Positions 52,175-60,532 are shown, counted from the first letter of the stretch. The stretch is 64,000 bases of DNA from Gordonibacter sp. 28C (GCF_003339845.1 NZ_PPTR01000012.1:1-64000), one strand, 5' to 3'. Translations and numbers: made by a program. Notes: generated from the letters alone by a model not told the origin.

Positions 52175-53575
52175 TTACGCCGCAGAGACTATCCAGATCA
52201 TAGAGCCATAGGTGAAGCCGGTGTCGCCGGCGGCGAGGACGGCGTTTAGCAGGGTCTTCATGCCGAAGTCGGTGAAAGTGCCGTGCCACGTGAGCTGGGT
52301 GCCCGTGTCGCCGGCGGCCAGGATGACCGGGCGGTCAAACGACACCTCCAAGCCCAGCGGCGTGAAGCGGGCGTCGCTCACGAACGTGGTGGCCCCGCCC
52401 TCGGTGGTGAGCGACCACGAGCCGCCCGGAAGGTCCATGTCCGCGCGCTTGAGCCGCGCGCCAGTAATGGCCACCGCGCGCTCAGAGCGGTTGGCCACCA
52501 TGACGGGGATGGTGGCGGAGTTGGGATCGTCCTGCCCCAGCATCATGGATACTGACGAGGGAATGGTGATGTTGACCTGGGCGGCCTCTTCCTCGGCCAA
52601 ATTCACAGCATCGTCGGACTCGGTGGAAACGTCTTCTGCGGACTCGGCATTGGGATCGGCCCCAAGCGTGGAATCAACGTCTTCGAGGTTGCCCGAGCCG
52701 TCCTCGACTTCGTCGCTGGCGGCGGGATCTCGCTCGTCATCTGCAAGGTCGGGGTCGGTCACGTCGGCATCGGGATCGACCGCAGCGGGGTCGTCCTCGA
52801 GGTCGGGCGCCGGAGCGTCGGGGTTCACGAGGATGCGAGCGTCGGCGGCCCAGTTGTAGGCGAGCACGTTCTCGTCGGTTCCGCGATAGGCGGTTTCAAC
52901 CGGCTCGGCAGGAGCCTCCTTGAAGCCGAACAGCTCATCGGCCTTGGCATCGTCCGCGATGGCGAAATCGTCCGGCAGTTCCACGAGTTTCGGACAGTCG
53001 AAGAACAGGCGCGCGAGGTCCTTGGCCGAGACGGGCACGTTCGCCACCTCTTCGAGGTTCGTGCACCCCTCGAACCAATTGGCCAAGCTCGGAGGTTCCA
53101 CAGCATCGGCAAACACGACGCGCTTGATGTCGCCAGCCACGCCCGCAGCAAGCCAGGGAACGTCCTCGACGCGCTCGAACGCCTGCGTGTCGCCGACGCC
53201 GTCCACGACGAACGTGCCATCGTCCCAAAGCTCCGCAACCACCGTCGTGGCATCGTCCTTGCCGATGGGCCACGCGTTCTCGTAGTTGGAAACAACAGGA
53301 ACCACGGGAACGACAGGCTCGGGCTTCGGCTCAATTGGCGCAGGGAGGTTCGAAGGCGCTTCGACCACGACGTTCTCAACGTCGTCAACCGACGTCTTCG
53401 AAACCTCAGACTCTTCCACTGTTTCGAGAACAGCTGCATCTTTCTCAGAAGCAGCAAACGAAAGCGGTCCCGGCCACAGCAATCCCACCACCAGCAAGAC
53501 GCAGAACAGCAAAGCCGCGCCCCGAAGAGGTACGGCTTTGCATATACAGTCAGAATGTCTTTCGCGTCTCGTCAA
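52175..53575 (-). CDS. Secreted acidic surface protein (operon gene C)
   Basis: A 466-residue exported protein: signal peptide (VPLRGAALLFCVLLVVGLLWPGPLSFAAS, cleavage near residue 43), a cysteine pair region with BspA-like leucine-rich hints (WFEGCTNLEEVANVPVSA, LFFDCPKLVELPDDF), a ~70-residue Asp/Glu/Ala-rich linker, and a C-terminal beta domain (VNITIPSSVSMMLGQ ... VANRSERAVAITGARLKR ... GSMIWIVSAA). The end resembles that of gene B. The only in-frame start is TTG 53575 with no good ribosome site; an ATG at 53585, one base out of frame behind GAGAGA, would join it if one T of a TTTT run were lost. Function unknown. Confidence 0.7.
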   Translation of the reverse strand: MTRRERHSDCICKAVPLRGAALLFCVLLVVGLLWPGPLSFAASEKDAAVLETVEESEVSKTSVDDVENVVVEAPSNLPAPIEPKPEPVVPVVPVVSNYENAWPIGKDDATTVVAELWDDGTFVVDGVGDTQAFERVEDVPWLAAGVAGDIKRVVFADAVEPPSLANWFEGCTNLEEVANVPVSAKDLARLFFDCPKLVELPDDFAIADDAKADELFGFKEAPAEPVETAYRGTDENVLAYNWAADARILVNPDAPAPDLEDDPAAVDPDADVTDPDLADDERDPAASDEVEDGSGNLEDVDSTLGADPNAESAEDVSTESDDAVNLAEEEAAQVNITIPSSVSMMLGQDDPNSATIPVMVANRSERAVAITGARLKRADMDLPGGSWSLTTEGGATTFVSDARFTPLGLEVSFDRPVILAAGDTGTQLTWHGTFTDFGMKTLLNAVLAAGDTGFTYGSMIWIVSAA

Positions 53576-53612
53576 AAGAAACCATGATTTCTCTCAAACA
53601 GCCACGTTTCAA

Positions 53613-54170
53613 CTACGCTTGCGACACTACCCACGTAATTTTGAAAAGATCGAGATTCGCGGTAAGGGGACTGCTACCAAGAAGATCTTTGCTGAGAGGG
53701 CCCATGGAGCCATCCAGCGTCAGATCAATGCCATCTCCCACAGTCCAGTTTAGGGGAATATCCCCGGCTTTCGAGACATCAATAAAATTAGCTTCGGCAC
53801 CGTTTTTCAAAGTCATCCACATTTGGTTCGTGGTAAGCGACGTGCCGTCCGCAGGTTTCTCAGTAAGTAACAAATTACTGGCTGGCGAAGCAATTGTGGC
53901 TTTTTCAACCGCTATCTCAATCGCCTTATTGTTATTTGTTATCGAAATACCCGTGGTTGGCATTTGCACACCAGCCGTCTTGTCAATCGTAACAGGCAAC
54001 TCCGTTGGAACCGTAACATCAATTTGCAAAGCGGAGCTGTCCTTATTTAGCGTCACTTTACTTTCAGTCGCGCCAAACGCCGCCCCCGCGCACAAGCCCG
54101 TCAGCATAGTTGCTGCGCACACGCCAACGATTCCCTTTTTGATGTAATTGAACCGACTCGTCTTCTCCAT
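53613..54170 (-). CDS. Secreted beta-sandwich surface protein (operon gene B)
   Basis: A 185-residue precursor: signal peptide FNYIKKGIVGVCAATMLTGLCAGAAFGA (cleavage near residue 34), then a single beta-rich domain (LQIDVTVPTELPVTIDKT, ISITNNNKAIEIAVEKATI, TTNQMWMTLKNG, DLFKITWVVSQA). The VTVP-x-ELPV and terminal ITWVVS recall WxL-type or camelysin/TasA-like surface domains but no family is certain. AAAGGA/AAGG precedes ATG 54170. Lower GC than the housekeeping genes. Confidence 0.7.
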   Translation of the reverse strand: MEKTSRFNYIKKGIVGVCAATMLTGLCAGAAFGATESKVTLNKDSSALQIDVTVPTELPVTIDKTAGVQMPTTGISITNNNKAIEIAVEKATIASPASNLLLTEKPADGTSLTTNQMWMTLKNGAEANFIDVSKAGDIPLNWTVGDGIDLTLDGSMGPLSKDLLGSSPLTANLDLFKITWVVSQA

Positions 54171-54239
54171 GATCCTTTTCCTTTCATGATGTGCCATTAC
54201 GTTGTCTGACATGCTCTCGTATCTCTCGTCGAAGGCCCC

Positions 54240-54980
54240 TTAGCCTTCGATACGCAACGTGATTTTTGCGGCCACTTGGCCAGTCTGCTTGTGAGTCTCC
54301 CTGTCATAACCGGTGAAAGTGGCCACAGCCGCATAATCGCCGGGTTCAAGGTCCCTTGACAGTTTTATGCTTTGAATATGCTGATCAGGGGCGATGGCTC
54401 CCGACTCGTATATCGTCTCACCAGTACCCTCAAGTGTGATGGTCACTTTCTGATCCACCGGGTTCGCAGCGATGTTCTCGATGCGGGCCTCTCCCTCGGA
54501 CGCGCCGTCGGGGAACACGATGACGGCGGCGATGGAGATGTTCATCATGCCCTTCGCCACTTCCTCGTTCAGGGCGGCCTGGATCTCCTCTTTGGACTTG
54601 CCCTCGAACTGGCCTTGCGCGGCGTTCGAGTCGAACCAGTCCTCCACGGCCGGCTGCTGCGTCAAAACGACGCCGGCAACCACGGCGGCGGCCACGGCCA
54701 CCACGGCCACGAGCGCGGCGAAGGCGTGCTTGGACATGCCGAGTATCTTGCCGGTTTTCTTGGCTACCTCGGTCGCGGTATTCGCATTGGTTGAATGGGT
54801 GTCAGAAGCTCCGGTTGCGGAGGTCTGTTCGACAGATGCCGAATCAGAAGAAGCACTCGAGCCCTGTTTCTGTGCAACACCATCGACGGCGTTTTCGCCA
54901 TCAGTTTGGTGCGGAGGAACATTCGGTTCAGTGTCGTCTACTGGAAGGCTCTGCATGCTCTGACTGTCTTGCTCGCTCAT
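54240..54980 (-). CDS. Membrane-anchored Ig-like surface protein (operon gene A)
   Basis: A 246-residue protein with ~80 residues of Ser/Thr/Gln-rich cytoplasmic tail, one membrane segment (AFAALVAVVAVAAAVVAGVVL, about residues 85-106) and an outer domain (ISIAAVIVFPDG, NPVDQKVTITLEGTGETIYESGAIAPDQHIQSIKLSRDLEPGDYAAVATFTGYDRE, then KITLRIEG) like an Ig/FixG-type beta fold. First gene of the operon with B and C. AGGAG is 10 nt before ATG 54980. Transcription depends on a promoter with a ten-C spacer. Confidence 0.75.
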   Translation of the reverse strand: MSEQDSQSMQSLPVDDTEPNVPPHQTDGENAVDGVAQKQGSSASSDSASVEQTSATGASDTHSTNANTATEVAKKTGKILGMSKHAFAALVAVVAVAAAVVAGVVLTQQPAVEDWFDSNAAQGQFEGKSKEEIQAALNEEVAKGMMNISIAAVIVFPDGASEGEARIENIAANPVDQKVTITLEGTGETIYESGAIAPDQHIQSIKLSRDLEPGDYAAVATFTGYDRETHKQTGQVAAKITLRIEG

Positions 54981-55037
54981 ACGTAATAACTCCTAGACTA
55001 TAAGCTCACCAGCCGAAACAGGTGAACTTAGTAAGCT

Positions 55038-55066
55038 AAGATACGCCAGGGGGGGGGGCAAGTCAA
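55038..55066 (-). promoter_or_regulatory. Candidate phase-variable promoter: C10 tract in the 17-bp spacer
   Basis: On the minus strand TTGACT (rc of 55061-55066), then TG + ten C (55049-55058) + TGGCG = 17 nt, then TATCTT (rc of 55038-55043). This drives gene A at 54980 with a ~50-nt leader. Slippage of the C tract would change the spacer length and so the promoter strength. Confidence 0.75.
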
Positions 55067-55155
55067 CCGAAAACAGCTATACAGATTATTCTATTTTTGG
55101 TATATATGCGGTAGCAAATTCCCAGTAAACACGTGTATTTATCGGTTTTATACAT

Positions 55156-56124
55156 TTAGAAGAACACGCGCGCGGCGTGCTCGTAGAAGCCCTCTCGTTG
55201 ATAGCGCAGCAGCACCGTAGGGGCGTCTCCCCGGCGGATGTAGACGCGCCGCACGGGGCGGTCGAAGTCCAACAGCTCGCCGTCGACGAACAGCGTGGCC
55301 TCGCGCGTTTCGGCGTTATGGGACAGGTCCATCTCCACCACGTCGTTGGAAGCCGTGACGATGGCGCGCGAGTGCAGCGTGTGCGGCGCGAGCGGCACCA
55401 CCACGAGCCCCGTGAAGCCCGGCGACACGAGCGGCCCACCGGCCGAGAGGGCGTAGGCCGTCGAGCCCGTGGCCGTGGCCACCACCAGGCCGTCGCCGCG
55501 CATGTCGGCGATGTGCGCGCCCGACACGCCCAAGCCGAAGTCGATGATGCGCCCGTGCGCGCCGCGGGTGACGGCCAGCTCGTTGAGGGCGAAGAACGTG
55601 CGGAGGGGCGCGGCGGCATCGGACGGCGTTGCAGGGGATCCTTCGACTCGCTTCGCTCGCTCAGGATGACAGGAGGGGGCGATGTCGCTGCGCTCAGGAT
55701 GACAGTCCCCATCGTCGCCCCAGGGATCGGGCTCGCCTTCGCACACCACGTCGATCTGCAGGTTCGTGCGCTGCTCGGCCACCACGTCGCCGGCGAGCGC
55801 GGCGGCCATCGCGGACACGACGCCCTCATCGCTCGTGTTCGCCAGAAAACCCAGACGGCCGAAGTTTATCCCCAAGATGGGAACGCCCGTCGTGCCGATC
55901 TGGCGCGCGGTGCGCAGGATGGTGCCGTCGCCACCCAGCACCACGGCCATCTCCACCCCGGAGGCCAGCGCCGCGTTCAGCTCCTCATGGTCGCCCCGGC
56001 ACGACAGGTCCGACGAGTCGACCAGCGTGTAGCCCGCGCCCTGCGTGGCCAGGTACGTGGCCAGCAGCAGCGACGCGTCCACGGCCCTCGAGTTGGAATT
56101 ATTGCGTACGATGAGGATGTGCAT
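55156..56124 (-). CDS. nadK: NAD kinase with a repeat-derived insertion
   Basis: Phosphorylates NAD to NADP. 322 residues: MAVVLGGDGTILRTAR (GGDG motif, residues 59-74), GINFGRLGFLAN, NELAVTRG, DGLVVATATGSTAYALSAGGPLV and VTASNDVVEMDL. Residues ~140-169 (CHPERSDIAPSCHPERAKRVEGSP) are coded by a dispersed palindromic repeat, placed in the loop before FFALNELAVTRG where other NAD kinases are short. Frame is kept. ATG 56124 is preceded by AAAGAAG. Confidence 0.93.
   Translation of the reverse strand: MHILIVRNNSNSRAVDASLLLATYLATQGAGYTLVDSSDLSCRGDHEELNAALASGVEMAVVLGGDGTILRTARQIGTTGVPILGINFGRLGFLANTSDEGVVSAMAAALAGDVVAEQRTNLQIDVVCEGEPDPWGDDGDCHPERSDIAPSCHPERAKRVEGSPATPSDAAAPLRTFFALNELAVTRGAHGRIIDFGLGVSGAHIADMRGDGLVVATATGSTAYALSAGGPLVSPGFTGLVVVPLAPHTLHSRAIVTASNDVVEMDLSHNAETREATLFVDGELLDFDRPVRRVYIRRGDAPTVLLRYQREGFYEHAARVFF
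55634..55704. repeat. CHPER-type palindromic repeat inside nadK
   Basis: GGATCCTTCGACTCGCTTCGCTCGCTCAGGATGACA and a second short unit CGCTGCGCTCAGGATGACAG. It lies wholly within the nadK reading frame and adds about 30 codons without a stop. Confidence 0.9.
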
Positions 56125-56190
56125 GAAGGTCTTCTTTCCCGGTTTGCTATGATGGGCCATTATATCCGATGCACCGGAAAGCGTCCGTCC

Positions 56191-58260
56191 ATGTCCGACA
56201 AGCTCGCACGAGCTCAACATACGCGCGTTGCCGAGCCGACACCAGCCCCTTCGCCCTCTCCCGAGAAGCGCCTCGCGCCCTCGCACGCGCGTGCGGCCGA
56301 CCCCGGCTCCACGTCGGAGATCCGCGTGGGCGGGCGGCACGCGGGCTTGGACCGCACGGTCATCGCGGCCGCCGTGGCGCAGCAGGTGGTGCCGCGTCCG
56401 GAGCCCCGGCTCGACCCCGCCAGCGCTAAGGCCCGCCTGCGCGCCGCCGCTCCGGGCGAGACCTCCGAGATACGCATAGGCGGCAGCCACGCGGGCGTCG
56501 ACCGCACCACTCCCCCGCGCGACCCCTTCGAGCCGCAGACGCCCGACCCGCACGCCGTGCGCGAAGCCGTCGCAGATCCCGGCTCCACCGCCGAGATCAA
56601 GGTGGTGGGCCGCCACACCGGCGTCGACAAGACGCTCGTGCGCGCCGCGCAGACCGAGCCCGAGGACACGACGGCGGCCGTGGGGTCGTCGGCGGCGCTC
56701 ATGAGCGTGTGCGTCATGCTCTCGCGCATCACCGGCTTCGCCCGCACCTGGGTCATGGCCTTCGCGCTGGGATCCACGCTGCTTTCGAGCTCCTACCAAG
56801 TGGCGAACAACCTGCCGAACCAACTCTACGAGCTGGTGGTGGGCGGCATGCTGGTCACGGCGTTTCTGCCCGTGTACATGTCGGTTAAGAAGAAGCTGGG
56901 GCGCGACGCCTCCAACCGCTACGCGTCGAACCTGCTCACCATCGTGGTGCTGTTCCTGGGCATTGTCTCGGCGCTGTGCATAGCGTTCCCCAGCGTGGCC
57001 ATCTACACGCAGAGCTTCTACTCCGACCAAAACGAGATGACGCAGTCGGTGTTCTTCTTCCAGTTCTTCGCCATCCAGATCGTGATGTACGGCGCTACCG
57101 CCATCGTGTCGGGGCTGCTCAACGCGAACCGCGACTACCTGTGGTCGTCCATCGCGCCGGTGGCGAACAACGTCATCGTCATTGCGACGTTCGTGCTGTA
57201 CGCCGTCGTGGCGCCTCAGAACCAAGAGCTCGCACTCTACATCATCGCGTTCGGCAACCCGCTGGGCGTGTTCGTGCAGTTGGCCATACAGTTGCCGGCG
57301 CTCAAGAAGAACGGCATCCGCATACGCCCGCGCATCGATTTCCGCGACCCCGCCCTGCGCGAGACGGTGGCCATCGGCGTGCCCGCCGTGTTCGTCATGC
57401 TGTGCTCGCTCATCGTGGTGTCCGTGCAGAGCGCAGCCTCTTACAGCTTCGCCGACAACGGGCCGTCCATCCTGCTGTACGCGCGCCAGTGGTTCACGCT
57501 CCCTTACGCGTTTTTGGCCGTGCCCATCACCACGGCCATGTTCACCGAGCTGGCCGACATGCAGGCCGAGGGCAACACAGAAGGCGTGAAACGCGGCATC
57601 GTGGGAGGAACGAACCAGATACTGTTCTTCATGATCCCCTTCGCCCTGTACCTGATGGTGTTCGCCCTGCCACTGGTGTCGCTGTACCATGCGGGCGCGT
57701 TCACCATGGAGAACGTCTCGTCCATCGCCACGTACATGGCGGTGCTGGCGTTCGCCCTGCCGGTGTACGGCGTGAACACGTACCTGCAGAAGATATTCTC
57801 CAGCTTGCGCAAGATGGGCGTGTTCGCGGCCTTCAACTTCGTGGCCGGCGCGGTGCAGATCGCGCTCACCATGTTCGGAGCCTCGAACGTCGATCGCTTC
57901 CCCATCGAGATCATCGCCGTGGCCGAGGTGCTGTTCTACGTGGTGGCGGACGTGTGCCTGTTCGCGTACCTGCGCGGGCGCCTGGGGCCGTTCGGGCTGA
58001 GGTCGGTGGTGAAGGCCGTCCTGGCCGGCATCGTGTTCGGCGGTCTGGGCGCGGCGCTAGGCGGCGGCGTGCTGTACGCCCTGACCACGTTCGTGGCACC
58101 CTTGTCGGGCTCCATCCCGCAGGCGCTGGCCTACGTGGTGGCCGGCGGCATGGTGGCGCTGGTCGTGACGTTCGGCCTGGCCATCAAGCTGCATGTGCCC
58201 GAGGCCGCGTTCGTGAGTTCCATCGCCGGCAAAGTCGCCGGAAGGCTGGGGCGCGGATAG
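56191..58260 (+). CDS. murJ: Lipid II flippase MurJ (MviN) with a repetitive N-terminal tail
   Basis: Flips lipid II to the outer face. 689 residues, 14 membrane segments from residue ~165: SRITGFARTWVMAFALGST, NNLPNQLYELVVGGMLVTAFLPVYM, GLLNANRDYLWSSIAPVANN and RQWFTLPYAFLAVPITTAMFTELADM. The ~160-residue cytoplasmic N-terminus holds three copies of a motif (SEIRVGGRHAGLDRT at residues 42-56, 92-106 and 134-148). Divergent from nadK; AAAG ribosome site is weak. A longer open frame upstream is antisense to nadK and rejected. Confidence 0.92.
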   Translation: MSDKLARAQHTRVAEPTPAPSPSPEKRLAPSHARAADPGSTSEIRVGGRHAGLDRTVIAAAVAQQVVPRPEPRLDPASAKARLRAAAPGETSEIRIGGSHAGVDRTTPPRDPFEPQTPDPHAVREAVADPGSTAEIKVVGRHTGVDKTLVRAAQTEPEDTTAAVGSSAALMSVCVMLSRITGFARTWVMAFALGSTLLSSSYQVANNLPNQLYELVVGGMLVTAFLPVYMSVKKKLGRDASNRYASNLLTIVVLFLGIVSALCIAFPSVAIYTQSFYSDQNEMTQSVFFFQFFAIQIVMYGATAIVSGLLNANRDYLWSSIAPVANNVIVIATFVLYAVVAPQNQELALYIIAFGNPLGVFVQLAIQLPALKKNGIRIRPRIDFRDPALRETVAIGVPAVFVMLCSLIVVSVQSAASYSFADNGPSILLYARQWFTLPYAFLAVPITTAMFTELADMQAEGNTEGVKRGIVGGTNQILFFMIPFALYLMVFALPLVSLYHAGAFTMENVSSIATYMAVLAFALPVYGVNTYLQKIFSSLRKMGVFAAFNFVAGAVQIALTMFGASNVDRFPIEIIAVAEVLFYVVADVCLFAYLRGRLGPFGLRSVVKAVLAGIVFGGLGAALGGGVLYALTTFVAPLSGSIPQALAYVVAGGMVALVVTFGLAIKLHVPEAAFVSSIAGKVAGRLGRG

Positions 58261-58330
58261 GAGCTCCGACCTCCCCTAAAACGCGCAAGGCGCAGAGGAT
58301 TACACCCGGCAGAGCGCAAAGGAAACAACC

Positions 58331-58930
58331 ATGGAGCAGAATCGAGACCATGCGGACATCCTCAAGAGAGTAGCCCAGGATATTCTCTCGGGCGACATCG
58401 ACGGAGCAGGCGCGCTGATCGAAAGGGAGTATCCATTCGAACCCATTGCGCCGCAAAAGCGAGCGAGTTCGGCGGGTCGAATAATTCGCGTTGCCATTCG
58501 CGACGGATTCATCGATAGATACTCGGGGAAGAAGCTCGTCAACCCGGGCTTCTTGCGCTCGCTGAGCGCTCTTTTACCCGAGGTATTCCCTTTCACTTCG
58601 CATTGAAGCATGAGAGAAACGCATGCCGCCTATTGGGAGCTCACCCCGACGCTCGACCATGTGGAGCCCATCGCCCGGGGAGGAAAGGACATCGAGGAGA
58701 ACATCGTCGCCACCTCCATGATGAACAACTCGATCAAGTCGAATTGGCTGTTGTCCGAAATGAATGGCTGGCACCTGCACAAACCAGGGGACGTCGAGAA
58801 CTGGGACGGGCTCAGCGCCGTTTTCCTTAAACTCGCCGAGGCGCATCCGAGCTTGCTAGACAACCAAACCATCCGAAGCTATCACCGGGCGACGGCGAAA
58901 CACCTGCCCGAACGACTTCTTACGGCCTAA
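58331..58930 (+). pseudogene. HNH endonuclease gene interrupted by an in-frame TGA
   Basis: Codons 58331-58606 (91 residues, ILKRVAQDILSGDIDGAGALIEREYP ... VAIRDGFIDRYSGKKLVNPGFLRSLSALLPEVFPFTSH) and 58610-58930 (RETHAAYWELTPTLDHVEPIARGGKDIEENIVATSMMNNSIKSNW, with the HNH His/Asn set) are in the same frame and together match one ~200-residue HNH nuclease family. They are split by TGA at 58604-58606, where relatives have Trp (HxxW-x-MxETH). The gene is probably inactive unless the TGA is read through. Confidence 0.8.
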
Positions 58931-58946
58931 GGTCCGGCGCCTTGCC

Positions 58947-60185
58947 CTAGCTTTCGCGTTTACGCGCTGCCAGCGCGGCTCCTAATGCGACGACTCCCGC
59001 TGCACCGACCGCGAGGCCGATCGGACTCCCGGCGTCGCCGGTGGCGGCGAGCTTCGAGGGGGCCGGCAGGTACTTCGAGGTCTTCGCCGCCGAAGCCGTT
59101 GCGGCGTTGCCGCCCGACGGTTGCGCAGGGGTCGGCGTAGGCTGCGGAGCCGGCTCGGGCAGCTTCTCGAACTGGGCCGCCACCGTGACGTTCTGCGTTA
59201 TGTACGAGAAGTCGCGGTCCCATCCGGTAAAGCGGTAGCCCTCGGGCGCGGACACGTCGGGCGCGGCTGCCGCGCCGAACAGCGGCACCGTCTGGGTATC
59301 GAGCACCTGCCCGTCCCAACCGACGAACGTGACCGTGCGCGTGGCCGTTATGAGGAACGAGCCGTCGTCTTGCAACGTGCCCACGCGCTCGCCGTCTTCC
59401 ATGATGGCGGTGTCGCCGCCGTTCACGAACAGGTTGTTCACCGCCAAGAGCTCCGAGAGCCGGGTCGCCCCGAACGGCGCCACGATGGTGTTGAACGTCT
59501 GCTGCCCGCCTACCGAGTACCCCACTATGCTGAGGGGCGAGCCGAGGGGGATGCGCGAGAGGTCGAGCGTGCCGCCGAAATGCGTGATGGTGCCCAGCGA
59601 AGAGGCGGGATCGAGCACGAGCGTTCCGCCCGCCCAGATGGACACGGCGGGTGCGCCGCCTGCGAGCACCACGGTGGCCGACGGGAGCACCTCGAGGGGT
59701 TGCTGAACCGCGCCGAGCGTCACCGCGCCCTCTCCGCTCACCCCCGCGTTGCGCACCATGTTCCACGCACCCACCTCGTTGCCGGACCCCGCGAGGCGCA
59801 ACCCCGTGGTTCCCGCCATCGTAAGCGTGTCGATGCGCACGTTCGAGCCGACGTCGAGGTAGTTCACTCCCGCCGCCACGCTCACGTCGCCCGTCGAACC
59901 CGAAGACGGGTCGGCCATGCCGACGATGGCAACGCCGTTGGCCGTGACCGACAGCGTCGAGCCGTCCCACGCATACGCGTCGCTCGGCCCCTCCACGTCG
60001 AAGGGCCCTGCCGGAGCCGCCAGCGCCCGCCCCGGAGCGAAGGTGCACAGCGCGACGAGAGCCGCGCAAACGAGGCTTGCGAGCGCAAACGAACGTGCAG
60101 TCGCGGGCGACACGGCCGCTTTCGGGCATCGGGGAGGAACGACGGTTTCGGCGGAATCGGCGGGAACGGCAGAACGGGCGGACAT
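58947..60185 (-). CDS. Sortase-type surface protein with InlB-like repeat
   Basis: A 412-residue exported protein: a long, Arg/Ala-rich signal (AVSPATARSFALASLVCAALVALCTFAPGRALAA, cleavage near residue 54), a repetitive beta-helix-like middle (TLSVTANGVAIVGMADPSSG, VSVAAGVNYLDVGS), an InlB B-repeat-like motif (VTFVGWDGQVLDTQTVP ... YRFTGWDRDFSYITQNVTVAAQF), a Pro/Thr linker, and a sorting signal KLAATGD (variant LPxTG) plus a hydrophobic helix and RKRES tail. ATG 60185 has AGGAG 7 nt upstream. Role: cell-wall-anchored surface protein, ligand unknown. Confidence 0.8.
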   Translation of the reverse strand: MSARSAVPADSAETVVPPRCPKAAVSPATARSFALASLVCAALVALCTFAPGRALAAPAGPFDVEGPSDAYAWDGSTLSVTANGVAIVGMADPSSGSTGDVSVAAGVNYLDVGSNVRIDTLTMAGTTGLRLAGSGNEVGAWNMVRNAGVSGEGAVTLGAVQQPLEVLPSATVVLAGGAPAVSIWAGGTLVLDPASSLGTITHFGGTLDLSRIPLGSPLSIVGYSVGGQQTFNTIVAPFGATRLSELLAVNNLFVNGGDTAIMEDGERVGTLQDDGSFLITATRTVTFVGWDGQVLDTQTVPLFGAAAAPDVSAPEGYRFTGWDRDFSYITQNVTVAAQFEKLPEPAPQPTPTPAQPSGGNAATASAAKTSKYLPAPSKLAATGDAGSPIGLAVGAAGVVALGAALAARKRES

Positions 60186-60328
60186 GGTGAAGCTCCTATC
60201 GCATCGGTTTGATGCGACGAGCCTATCACCGGCGCGCGTCCGCTCAGCCGTTCCGTTACCGACCTTCACCCAACGGTAGCGGCTCCGTTGACGCAGCGAA
60301 CGCGCTGCGGAGGACCCGATGCTGCCGC

Positions 60329-60532
60329 TTACTTCCGGAAGGAAGCTTCGGAGGATTTCGGCGTGCCGGGAGCACCGGGCGCGCCGGGAGCTTTGGGGGC
60401 ATCAGGCGCACCGGGAGCGCCAGGCGCGCCGGGAGCCTTGGGGGCGCCAGGCGCGCCGGGGGCGCCGGGAGCGCTTGGGCTGCCCGCGCCTTCGGGATTG
60501 TTGACTACCGGGGTCGATGGTCTGAAGCACAT
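60329..60532 (-). CDS. Small MCFRP protein with GAP-rich repeat
   Basis: A 67-residue protein: MCFRPSTPVVNNPE followed by GAPGAP(K/D)APGAPGAPG repeats and a basic end KSSEASFRK. AAGGAGG lies 7 nt before ATG 60532, a strong site. Related MCFRP proteins in anaerobes carry a CxxC pair before the repeat, which is absent here. The opposite strand also reads as GAPGAPG, but lacks a ribosome site and is a shadow. Function unknown. Confidence 0.65.
   Translation of the reverse strand: MCFRPSTPVVNNPEGAGSPSAPGAPGAPGAPKAPGAPGAPGAPDAPKAPGAPGAPGTPKSSEASFRK

Noticed and set aside
54997-55002. TATAGT as the promoter of the surface operon
   Set aside because: A start about 7 nt on would lie inside the ribosome site of gene A, and the -35 at the right distance is poor.
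55177-56190. N-terminal extension of MurJ back to 55177
   Set aside because: It would be translated from antisense nadK and has no membrane or family content; ATG 56191 is the sensible start.
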